Source: a virus. Taken from it: a stretch of 46,385 nucleotides of DNA. Shown here piece after piece: positions 40,649 through 46,385 of the stretch. Made by a program: the position numbers and the translations under genes. The number at the start of each line of letters is the position of its first letter. The first letter of the stretch is position 1. The notes beneath the pieces are model-generated. The model saw nothing but the letters and a program-made list of their open reading frames with translations. It had not been told where the DNA came from and made no database searches. The stretch lies in IMG/VR virus record IMGVR_UViG_3300020020_000062, positions 1 to 46,385 of that record, one strand, 5' to 3'.

Positions 40649-41070
40649 TACTGCACCTTATCTAAGAATTCCTGCGCGGCATCCTTAGCCTTCAACAGAT
40701 TATTGTGAATATTTGAATTCTGACCAAATGTTTTCGCAATTTCATCTGCTGATTTGGTAAGCTGACCAATTAGCTTAGATACATTTTCTGGAATGGGATC
40801 TCCCGTTTTCCATGCTAATGTATCAATAATCGCCTGCTCTAAAATGGTGAGAGTAGGAACCGTAACATTCTTAGCAAATGCCTGTCTTTGCTGAGGTGTC
40901 ATGCTTCCATTACTTACCATATTATCAGCAGTACGTGTCGCGGTTAGGACTGCTTCATAAGTAGCATCACCTAACTTCTTAACACCTACCTGCCAACTAG
41001 CGCAACTAGAAATAGCAATAACCAAAGCAACGATATACAAGCGCGCTCGAAATTCATGAAATCTATACAT
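40648..41070 (-). CDS. Predicted lipoprotein, possible spanin
   Basis: A 140-residue protein from the ATG at 41070 (a GTG at 41079 is less likely). The N-terminal basic stretch (MYRFHEFRARLY) is followed by a hydrophobic core and the lipobox ISSC with Cys23, a signal peptidase II site. The mature part is helical (QRQAFAKNVTVPTLTILEQA, ADEIAKTFGQNSNIHNNLL). Together with the holin-like gene just upstream it may form the outer-membrane spanin step of lysis in a Gram-negative host. No second spanin is clear. Confidence 0.65.
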   Translation of the reverse strand: MYRFHEFRARLYIVALVIAISSCASWQVGVKKLGDATYEAVLTATRTADNMVSNGSMTPQQRQAFAKNVTVPTLTILEQAIIDTLAWKTGDPIPENVSKLIGQLTKSADEIAKTFGQNSNIHNNLLKAKDAAQEFLDKVQ

Positions 41071-41341
41071 TTTTGTCACCAGTTGCTTTCTTCATAGCTT
41101 CCTCTGTACCATGATAACCAGCAGCAGATAAAGCTAATGTATTAATCCAAGCAGTAAAGTAATCCCATGTAGTTTCTCGTGCGAAGTCTCCATGAGAATA
41201 TCCCCATACTGCAAAGACTAAAGTGGTAGTAATAATAGAAACACCAGCAATCCAAACTCCCTTAATAGGAGTTGACATTTGCAAAAATTTGCTAAGAGCT
41301 CCAACCACGCCACCAATCGCGATAATTGCTTCGTTATTCAC
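41063..41341 (-). CDS. Holin candidate
   Basis: A 92-residue protein with two hydrophobic segments (IIAIGGVVGALSKFLQMS, GVWIAGVSIITTTLVFAVWG) and a shorter third region (WINTLALSAAGYHG), ending in a charged tail (EEAMKKATGDKNV). Size, spans and place next to a lipoprotein and a TIM-barrel protein fit a phage holin that permeabilises the inner membrane. It overlaps the gene on each side by a few bases. Confidence 0.65.
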   Translation of the reverse strand: MNNEAIIAIGGVVGALSKFLQMSTPIKGVWIAGVSIITTTLVFAVWGYSHGDFARETTWDYFTAWINTLALSAAGYHGTEEAMKKATGDKNV

Positions 41342-42459
41342 TGGGGATTTCCTCCATTAATTCTGTGATGAGCACCATGCTGATAAGCTAAATCACCTGT
41401 AGCCTTACTCATATCGTCGGGCGTAAGATAATTAGTTTCAGCACAACAAAACTTAATACCCAAATTACCAAGCCGCTCCGGGAGAAGTAAAGCATCCGTA
41501 TCTTCAATGATATGTTCATCTGGCGTATAGAATCCCTTATCACCATATTTTCTGCTATGGAAATACTGATAAAAGAGATACAAGTCTCTACCGGGGATTT
41601 GTTCTTTTAACCATTTCCACCAGGATACTTGTCTACCACCAGGAGTCCATTGATTACTTTGTCCACCATCTGGACCCCATGAACTTCTTCCACCATGATA
41701 ACCTAGGAAACCACCGGTATATCTAGAAGCAAGTTTAAGAACTTCACCAATTTCATCAAACTTCCAATATTCTTCTGCTTCTGCTCCAGCTACTACTCCA
41801 CTTAAAAGTGAACCAGTCTTTTCTAAGAAGCGCGTAAGCTGAACTTTAAATTCATTAAATGGGGGAGCAATATCTTTTTGATACCCAACCATCGCGATAC
41901 ATCTAATGCCATTAGCTTTTAATTCATTACATGCATCGATAAAGGGTTGAGGGTCACTAGTAAGATAATTCCAACCAGGATGTTGAAAAACCTCATCATT
42001 ATTTCTTGCACTATAAGCTACATCAACAAATGTATCAGTATACTTATTATGCTTTAATGCTTCGATAATACGTGCTCGATAAGCACTATCAACAGCAGGA
42101 TAAACACTCGGGTATAGGATGGAACCATCTGGATGATGACAAGTTAACCAATCCCCAAGAATAGGACCTGTTGGTTCTGGAATAGGTTCAGGAATAACAA
42201 CAATAGGTTCGAGCGTAAAATTCATTTGATGGTTGGGAACAGGAAAATGCCAACCAAACTTAAGTGGATGGAAACCATCAGCTACTAAAGTAAAATCTAC
42301 TTCCCTCCATTGGGGTTGGGTAATGCGAACGTAACCATCAGCATTCGTATGGTAGACTTCATTAGTATTCGTATCAATAACGGAAAACACACCTGGGGTT
42401 AATTGCACCTCAAGTGCGTATCGTTTCGGTTTAGGTTTCCACCAATCACCCTTACCCAT
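41338..42459 (-). CDS. Beta-sandwich plus TIM-barrel glycosidase-like protein
   Basis: A 373-residue protein. Residues about 10-90 form a beta sandwich (YALEVQLTPGVFSVIDTN, VDFTLVADGFHPLKFGWHF). A Pro-rich linker (PEPIPEPTGPI) leads to a C-terminal domain with barrel-like pieces (ITFVDVAY-type strands: YTDTFVDVAYSARNNDE; IRCIAMVGYQKD; LSGVVAGAEAEEYWKFDE). Acidic residues in AEAEEYW could be catalytic. Adjacent holin and lipoprotein genes allow an endolysin role, while its style also fits a virion depolymerase. Substrate not known. Confidence 0.6.
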   Translation of the reverse strand: MGKGDWWKPKPKRYALEVQLTPGVFSVIDTNTNEVYHTNADGYVRITQPQWREVDFTLVADGFHPLKFGWHFPVPNHQMNFTLEPIVVIPEPIPEPTGPILGDWLTCHHPDGSILYPSVYPAVDSAYRARIIEALKHNKYTDTFVDVAYSARNNDEVFQHPGWNYLTSDPQPFIDACNELKANGIRCIAMVGYQKDIAPPFNEFKVQLTRFLEKTGSLLSGVVAGAEAEEYWKFDEIGEVLKLASRYTGGFLGYHGGRSSWGPDGGQSNQWTPGGRQVSWWKWLKEQIPGRDLYLFYQYFHSRKYGDKGFYTPDEHIIEDTDALLLPERLGNLGIKFCCAETNYLTPDDMSKATGDLAYQHGAHHRINGGNPQ

Positions 42460-42641
42460 TATGCTTCCTCATCCCCACTATCATCAATATTCAAACGCGC
42501 TTTGATATGATTCCACATTATATTCACGCGTGTATTGAGTTTGGAAAATCTCCGAACATTCTTCGTGTGATACAGATGCAATGTTACTAGAAAGATTATG
42601 ACACTTGCTACATCGCCCCAAGTCGGTGGTAATAGTTGCAT
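42459..42641 (-). CDS. Single-span membrane microprotein
   Basis: A 60-residue protein with one span (GDVASVIIFLVTLHLYH), then a basic segment (KNVRRFSKLNTRVNIMW) and an acidic tail (NIDDSGDEEA). It abuts its upstream neighbour and overlaps the next gene by one base. It may be a lysis accessory such as an antiholin or inner-membrane spanin part, but this is only suggested by the context. Confidence 0.55.
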   Translation of the reverse strand: MQLLPPTWGDVASVIIFLVTLHLYHTKNVRRFSKLNTRVNIMWNHIKARLNIDDSGDEEA

Positions 42642-43055
42642 TTATTCAATCCAGTAAACTTGCGCACCATGACTACCCGAAGCTTTCACTCTACCTTCAG
42701 CTAACAATTCTTCTCTAATCTTTTTCCAAACTTGATCGCTGAATCTACCTCCAACATTCAATCTTATATCTCGAACTTTAAATCTTTTGCCCTTATTGAT
42801 AAACAGGAAGTTATATACCTGCTTTATTCCTTCATGTTCATCAATATGAGGCCGAACTACAAATTCTGATCTATTCCTTTGTTCAACTTCGAACTTACCC
42901 AATCCATAAAGGACTTTGATTCGCTGCACATAATCTGCTAAATCATTTAGCCCATGCTTACGGATTTCTAATGTTATTCTATCTAATGCATCCCCATAAA
43001 CTTTATGTTGTCTGGCTGCAATATCTTGTAATTCTTCCAGGGAGTACTTCGGCAT
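42642..43055 (-). CDS. Protein with likely winged-helix C-terminus
   Basis: A 137-residue protein. The N-terminus is a helix (SLEELQDIAARQHKVYGDAL) and the C-terminal 60 residues read as a winged helix (GIKQVYNFLFINKGKRFKVR, VGGRFSDQVWKKIREELLAE, then GSHGAQVYWIE). It may bind DNA, or be a small adaptor; it lies in the region between small terminase and lysis genes. Not recognised as a known family. Confidence 0.55.
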   Translation of the reverse strand: MPKYSLEELQDIAARQHKVYGDALDRITLEIRKHGLNDLADYVQRIKVLYGLGKFEVEQRNRSEFVVRPHIDEHEGIKQVYNFLFINKGKRFKVRDIRLNVGGRFSDQVWKKIREELLAEGRVKASGSHGAQVYWIE

Positions 43056-43064
43056 TACACATTG

Positions 43065-44354
43065 CTATTGATAGATTTCAGTAATAATCATGGATGACTT
43101 GGGAATAGCTCCATAGAATCGAGTAGCGTTACCACCATTAAATGTAACGGTTCCAGTACTACTCAGTCCTGCGCGCACTTTAAAAGTAGTCGCGCTTACG
43201 GTACCAGAGGTCATTGCATGATTCAACGGAACTTGAATAGATGTATTAGCAATACTTGTAGTAACCATTGACGCGGCTGCTAATGCATCCGCAGTTGAAT
43301 CTTGGAATAATGCTACTCCCATATATCGGGATGAGCTACTACTGGAAGCTACTAAGATAGATACATTAATAACAAGTTTACTTGTAGTAGTTTTAGGTGT
43401 AATAGCACAGGTCATGTACTCATCCCCCTCATTATTTTGAGGGATAGTATCATCAATGGGAATCTGTACTGAACCTGTAGCTACTGCTTCAAATAAACAT
43501 GAGACTACTTGCGCGGTTGTTCCTGGAGCCCTAACTAAAATGGTACCGTAATTAACTGTAGTAACTCCTGTACCACTCGCGATACCAACAGTATTAGCAG
43601 TACCATTATCAAAGTCTAATGTTAGGTTCTCATCATTACCATTACCCAAACCAAGTAATGTAAGAACTCCATCAGCCGCTGCAAAATTTACACCAGTAGA
43701 AACTAAATTAAAAGTACCAGGAAAGGTAGAAGTTGTAGGGCCGAAATTATAAGTAGCTCCCGCTACTGTAATAGCTTGAAAGGTATCTACATCCCCACGA
43801 TACTGGAAGAAAGATTCATTTGCACCACCATCAACAAATCTTAATCCACCAATAGCATCCGTATCAATAGAGTAATTAAGCCACGTTCTACCCGTAGCAC
43901 TATTGTTATTAAATGTAATGGGATTAATAGCACCCGCGGAATTGCTTGTGAAGCTATGAAACAAAGTACCAAATGCTAATAGGTTTGCAGCTGTACCTGA
44001 ACTAAATACAACTGAATTAGCTGCACCATTATCTAGGTCAATAACAATGTTCTCATCATTGCCATTGCCTAAACCTAATAATGTTAATGCACCATCTGCT
44101 GCGGTTAATCGAACACCAGCAGTTTCAATACCAACATTACCTGTAAATGTGGGGCTAGCTAACGGAGCTTTTAAATCTAATGCCGTTTGTAAATCCGTTT
44201 GGTCAGATAATGTTCCAGTAATTGCGCCCCATACTGCACTTCCTCCCCCACCACCGGAACTACCAGAACCAGGACCAACAACAATTTGTGCACCAACACC
44301 AATAGTTAGTGCGTAGATAGTTGCAAATACTAAAGGTTTAAAATGATTTTTCAT
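43065..44354 (-). CDS. Tail-fibre-like protein with N-terminal signal peptide
   Basis: A 429-residue protein. The first 22 residues (KNHFKPLVFATIYALTIGVG followed by A-Q) look like a Sec signal peptide with an AxA-type end, then GSGSSGGGGGS. The motif ITGTLSDQTDLQTALDLKAP is the standard tail-fibre repeat-domain start. Two internal homologous repeats (ADGALTLLGLGNGNDENIV and ADGVLTLLGLGNGNDENLT) suggest duplication of a beta module. A signal peptide on a fibre-like protein is odd; it could be surface-exposed or secreted rather than virion-bound. Confidence 0.65.
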   Translation of the reverse strand: MKNHFKPLVFATIYALTIGVGAQIVVGPGSGSSGGGGGSAVWGAITGTLSDQTDLQTALDLKAPLASPTFTGNVGIETAGVRLTAADGALTLLGLGNGNDENIVIDLDNGAANSVVFSSGTAANLLAFGTLFHSFTSNSAGAINPITFNNNSATGRTWLNYSIDTDAIGGLRFVDGGANESFFQYRGDVDTFQAITVAGATYNFGPTTSTFPGTFNLVSTGVNFAAADGVLTLLGLGNGNDENLTLDFDNGTANTVGIASGTGVTTVNYGTILVRAPGTTAQVVSCLFEAVATGSVQIPIDDTIPQNNEGDEYMTCAITPKTTTSKLVINVSILVASSSSSSRYMGVALFQDSTADALAAASMVTTSIANTSIQVPLNHAMTSGTVSATTFKVRAGLSSTGTVTFNGGNATRFYGAIPKSSMIITEIYQ

Positions 44355-44359
44355 TTGGA

Positions 44360-44755
44360 TTACCTAAAGTATTGCACGTTAAGGACTGCACTTGTAGCAC
44401 CTGTCCGAATCGCGCGAAAGTTTACAATGTTATTATGCTGATAGATGGAGAAGACCATCCCATAAGAACCAAGAACACCAATAGCAGTAGTTGGTGCTGT
44501 TCCATCTACAGTAAATCTAACAGGACAATCCGTACCACTTGCGCAGCTAATAGAAAAGGTAATAAGCTGAGCGGTCTCAACAGGATTATCTGGATTAGTA
44601 ACTTTATCTTCATCTAAAGCTACACCACCAGCAGTATTATCAACTGTTAGATTCTCAAACTCATACGCGATTCTAAAGGTAGTAGTATTACTTTGTCCCT
44701 GGATAATAACAGGGAAAAGAAACAGGCTTGTCCAGATAATGATTCTTTTTAACAT
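44360..44755 (-). CDS. Small exported protein of unknown function
   Basis: A 131-residue protein with a convincing signal peptide (MLKRIIIWTSLFLFPVIIQG then QS). The mature part is beta-rich with one Cys pair (SISCASGTDCPVRF) suitable for a periplasmic disulfide. It sits between small terminase and the signal-bearing fibre-like gene. It might act in the periplasm or be displayed on host or virion. No homology recognised. Confidence 0.6.
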   Translation of the reverse strand: MLKRIIIWTSLFLFPVIIQGQSNTTTFRIAYEFENLTVDNTAGGVALDEDKVTNPDNPVETAQLITFSISCASGTDCPVRFTVDGTAPTTAIGVLGSYGMVFSIYQHNNIVNFRAIRTGATSAVLNVQYFR

Positions 44756-44758
44756 AAA

Positions 44759-45346
44759 CTACTCATGCGCGATTACGCGCTCGTAACTTTGTTTATCGTT
44801 AACTCTAGGTGAAAAGAAGATTACCTGTACACCCTTATTACCTTCTTCACCATCACCGGACATATCCCTAACAATAGCGGACATATCTTTAGCTACTTGC
44901 GCGGCTTTAACTGGTGATAGTTCTCTTAGCTTTTCATCACTAATAGAATTCAAAGCAGTTCTAAGCTTACGAGTAGCAATCTTAGCAATCTTTTGTTTAG
45001 TATTTAAGACTACCCCATTTAAAGGTGGATGGGGTTTATCATAGGAAGAAGTAGAAGTAGCGCCATTCTTATAGGCGCTAATAGAACTTGGTGAAATACC
45101 AAAGGCATCTTGTAAAACTTTAGCAGGAGCACCTTCAATTGCTAACTCTGCAATAGCTTCTCGTACAGGCTCGGGAGTATTCTCTTTTCCTAAACCCCTA
45201 CCTAATTCCTTTGGATCAATTACGAGTCCCATTGGAATACTGGAATCGATAATAAGTTCATCCGAGCGCGTAGGAATGCTAGTGGATTTTTCTAGCCGCT
45301 TTAGTTCAGCTTCAAATTCAATATCACTAACTGAGCCTATCGCCAT
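44759..45346 (-). CDS. Terminase small subunit candidate
   Basis: A 195-residue protein. The middle has a helix-turn-helix: VREAIAELAIEGAPAKVLQD then AFGISPSSISAYKNGAT (63-96). The C-terminus ends in a short beta motif (VQVIFFSPRVNDKQSYERVI) like the tail of many small terminases. It would bind the packaging site and hand DNA to TerL. Its start overlaps a 51-residue gene by ten bases. TerL is about 4.3 kb further along the same strand. Confidence 0.7.
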   Translation of the reverse strand: MAIGSVSDIEFEAELKRLEKSTSIPTRSDELIIDSSIPMGLVIDPKELGRGLGKENTPEPVREAIAELAIEGAPAKVLQDAFGISPSSISAYKNGATSTSSYDKPHPPLNGVVLNTKQKIAKIATRKLRTALNSISDEKLRELSPVKAAQVAKDMSAIVRDMSGDGEEGNKGVQVIFFSPRVNDKQSYERVIAHE

Positions 45347-45492
45347 AACATTTTCTCGAGATAACTAATGAATCCCCGAACATTTGGATCATGAAATCTA
45401 GCTGAAATCTCATACATAGCAAGATTCGCATGTATAGGCAGCTTCTTACTATTCCTTAGTTTCCATAACAAATAGTAAGGTTTCCAATTCAT
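45337..45492 (-). CDS. 51-residue basic hypothetical protein
   Basis: Starts MNWKPYYLLWKLRNSKKLPI and ends SYLEKMLWR. It fits exactly between TAATG overlap with the gene before and a ten-base overlap with the small-terminase start. The N-terminal half is rich in Trp, Tyr, Lys and Leu, and the rest reads YEISARFHDPNVRGFIS. No family recognised; it is probably translated as a coupled leader of the terminase gene. Confidence 0.55.
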   Translation of the reverse strand: MNWKPYYLLWKLRNSKKLPIHANLAMYEISARFHDPNVRGFISYLEKMLWR

Positions 45493-45623
45493 TAGTTATC
45501 CTCTATATCATTCCACGACGCGCGTATGGATAGCTCTCTAAATTTACCTGATTCACTAAGATATTGTTCATAGGTTATTCGAGTAATAACCCATAAAGGA
45601 GTATCTAGGTTCCAATCACACAT
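45492..45623 (-). CDS. First leftward gene, 43 residues
   Basis: MCDWNLDTPLWVITRITYEQ begins this 43-residue frame, with a Trp-rich start and a helical end (LSESGKFRELSIRASWNDIE). It is the first gene behind the late promoter at 45671-45699; AAGG is upstream but about 15 bases away. It overlaps the next gene as TAATG. Function unknown. Confidence 0.5.
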   Translation of the reverse strand: MCDWNLDTPLWVITRITYEQYLSESGKFRELSIRASWNDIEDN

Positions 45624-45670
45624 AATAAATTATATAAGGTGCCTTTTCAGTACACCCGTCCACTAGGTCT

Positions 45671-45699
45671 ATCTTAGCACACTTCCCAACTGAAGTCAA
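45671..45699 (-). promoter_or_regulatory. Leftward late promoter, near-consensus sigma70 type
   Basis: On the - strand TTGACT (45699-45694) is followed after 17 bp by TAAGAT (45676-45671), each within one or two bases of consensus, and an AT-rich TTATTATAAG lies just upstream. It faces the leftward structural operon, with about 50 bases of leader before the 45623 start. Confidence 0.65.
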
Positions 45700-45917
45700 T
45701 AGTCTTATAATAATTGTTCGTAGCTCCAAGCGGAGAGGTTATAATATATTGTATAATTTAGGGGTTACTTGGGGAGTACCATGTTTTATAGATTTTCGAT
45801 ATAAAATTTTGCACATTCATGAAAAGGGGACCCATTATAATATAATAATTGATTGGGAGTATGGCTCTAGTTTGGTCGATATGCGCACAGTCAGCGGTGA
45901 AAAGATACTTCAAAAGG

Positions 45918-46004
45918 TGCATAGGGGGTCTATGCATAGGTAATCTATGCCTCGTTAAACTCTGTATCAAAAAATGATATAGTCCATTACGTAGTTTAAC
46001 GTAA
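45918..46004. repeat. Nested and alternating inverted repeats
   Basis: TGCATAG (45918-45924) and CTATGCA (45930-45936) pair; GCATAG (45934-45939) and CTATGC (45945-45950) also pair, and the two hairpins share bases so only one can form. CGTTAAACT (45953-45961) pairs with AGTTTAACG (45993-46001), enclosing CTGTATCA/TGATATAG (45962-45969, 45975-45982). TTACGT/ACGTAA (45987-45992, 45999-46004) competes. It may be an attenuator-like RNA or a replication or packaging site. Confidence 0.5.
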
Positions 46005-46008
46005 CACT

Positions 46009-46056
46009 AATGAGACCAGTCTCATTATATAATATCTTAGTGAGATTAATCTCATT
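46009..46056 (+). promoter_or_regulatory. Two 18-bp operator-like palindromes around a TATAAT box
   Basis: AATGAGACCAGTCTCATT (46009-46026) and AGTGAGATTAATCTCATT (46039-46056) are two palindromes with the same outer GAGA/TCTC core. Their centres are 30 bp apart, nearly three helical turns, so a dimeric repressor could bind both on one face. TATAAT at 46028-46033 lies between them and would be blocked. The start of the controlled gene is 46114. Confidence 0.55.
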
Positions 46057-46113
46057 TGCCGCGCTAGACTGGATACGTGCTACTATGTCCTTACGTTAGA
46101 AGGGAATGAGGAT

Positions 46114-46320
46114 ATGACAAACAAACAGCTTAAGATTGCCGTGCGTGCTTTGCATCCTCGATTGTCTGTTAAGTGGGCACCTGAATATGGGGAGTATCAG
46201 GTCCGCGTGCGTGGTCTTGAGACTGCCACGTATTACACGGATGATAGAGACGATGCGTTACAAACAGCCGCGCGTATGGCAGCTAACTTGAATACAAATC
46301 CGCAAACCTTTAAGGAGTAA
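46114..46320 (+). CDS. Small hypothetical protein behind the operators
   Basis: A 68-residue protein with GAGG just before its ATG. It reads strand-helix-strand with a basic start (KQLKIAVRALHPRLSVKW), YGEYQVRVRGLETATYYTDD in the middle and a C-terminal helix (ALQTAARMAANLN). It is the first rightward gene after the operator pair, so it should be an early gene subject to that control. Family unknown. Confidence 0.65.
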   Translation: MTNKQLKIAVRALHPRLSVKWAPEYGEYQVRVRGLETATYYTDDRDDALQTAARMAANLNTNPQTFKE

Positions 46321-46326
46321 CAAACA

Positions 46327-46385
46327 ATGACAATCGAAACATGCAAGATTTGTATCGGTGTGATGATTGATTCAAGGTGCTCGAT
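46327..46385 (+). CDS. Partial small CxxC protein, cut by window end
   Basis: The ATG follows AAGGAG by eleven bases. Nineteen codons are visible (MTIETCKICIGVMIDSRCS) with a CxxC pair and one more Cys, suggesting a zinc microprotein. The frame is still open at the last base. Joining it to the start of the window, if the molecule were circular, would add a short run ending at a TGA within the first 50 bases. Confidence 0.55.
   Translation, partial: MTIETCKICIGVMIDSRCS

Larger units (their letters stand above)
45624..46113. promoter_or_regulatory. Divergent control region, longest non-coding stretch
   Basis: This 490-base stretch separates leftward late genes from the rightward pair at 46114. 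It holds the late promoter, TATAAT boxes at 45740-45745, 45752-45757 and 45836-45841, and nested inverted repeats at 45918-46004. Operator-like palindromes follow at 46009-46056. The only open frame of note (TTG at 45749) overlaps these elements and has no ribosome site. It could also hold a replication origin, though no DnaA-type repeat is seen. Confidence 0.6.

Noticed and set aside
45781-45804. ATG preceded by GGGGAG in the control region
   Set aside because: The frame stops after seven codons (MFYRFSI), and it overlaps other elements. A leader peptide cannot be excluded, but there is no downstream gene it would lead into.
45749-45943. A 64-codon rightward frame (TTG start) in the divergent control region
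   Set aside because: It begins inside a TATAAT-containing promoter box, lacks a ribosome site, overlaps the inverted repeats at its 3' end and has no recognisable domain. I treat the region as regulatory.
45975-45985. TGATATAGTCC resembling the S element of a group I intron
   Set aside because: No P, Q or R core elements, and no exon gene interrupted at this place; a chance match within a hairpin.
1-46385. Terminal direct repeats, attachment sites, integrase, CRISPR arrays and insertion sequences
   Set aside because: I compared the first and last tens of bases and saw no direct terminal repeat; no integrase-like gene, no regularly spaced repeat array and no transposase-like frame is visible.

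Overview
The window is almost certainly a nearly complete genome, or a linearised contig, of an AT-rich tailed bacteriophage (Caudoviricetes). It carries a large terminase, portal, scaffold-like and HK97-type capsid genes, a phage replication module and a probable lysis group. I see no tape-measure, sheath or tail-tube genes. Three large, repeat-rich, internal-virion-like proteins sit at the distal end of the late region, so a short-tailed (podovirus) virion is the best guess. The host is unknown; a predicted lipoprotein and two Sec-type signal peptides fit a Gram-negative host. Stops are TAA, TAG and TGA, so the genetic code is standard. No integrase, repressor, CRISPR array or insertion sequence is visible.

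Layout. Bases 1-170 hold rightward promoter-like elements. Bases 171-17916 (+ strand) are one densely packed early/middle transcription unit, mostly small genes joined by ATGA or TAATG stop/start overlaps. Its recognisable core is a SNF2-type helicase (2735), a Cas4/RecB-like nuclease with four cysteines (5876), a Sak4/RecA-like ATPase (7588), a possible ssDNA-binding protein (8395), a uracil-DNA-glycosylase/DNA polymerase I fusion (10427), a DUF3987-like ATPase (14076), a Rossmann/SLOG protein (13645), a DUF4326 protein (13115), MazG-like and DUF5664-like nucleotide hydrolases (17174, 17566) and tRNA-Leu(UAA) (15442). Many of the small products are CxxC zinc-ribbon microproteins. The segment 8785-9548 is unusual: each of its three intergenic gaps carries a strong RNA-structure signal, including two copies of a covarying pseudoknot leader.

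Bases 17870-45623 (- strand) are the late unit, read leftward from a TTGACT-17-TAAGAT promoter at 45671-45699. In transcription order it holds two tiny genes, a small-terminase candidate, an exported protein, a fibre-like protein with a signal peptide, a TIM-barrel glycosidase-like protein, holin and lipoprotein candidates, large terminase, portal, scaffold candidate, major capsid protein, connector candidate, beta-helix and LamG-type adhesion proteins, a DUF5675 protein, a GNAT-like protein and three internal-virion (ejection) candidates. The two arms converge and overlap at 17870-17916.

Bases 45624-46113 form the only long non-coding stretch: a divergent control region with the late promoter, several TATAAT elements, nested inverted repeats and two 18-bp operator-like palindromes around a TATAAT box. 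A rightward gene pair follows at 46114, the second cut by the window end. The main candidate for an undescribed system is the tandem pseudoknot leader family at 8793-8912 and 9091-9183, with the neighbouring hairpin/short-ORF leader at 9407-9548.
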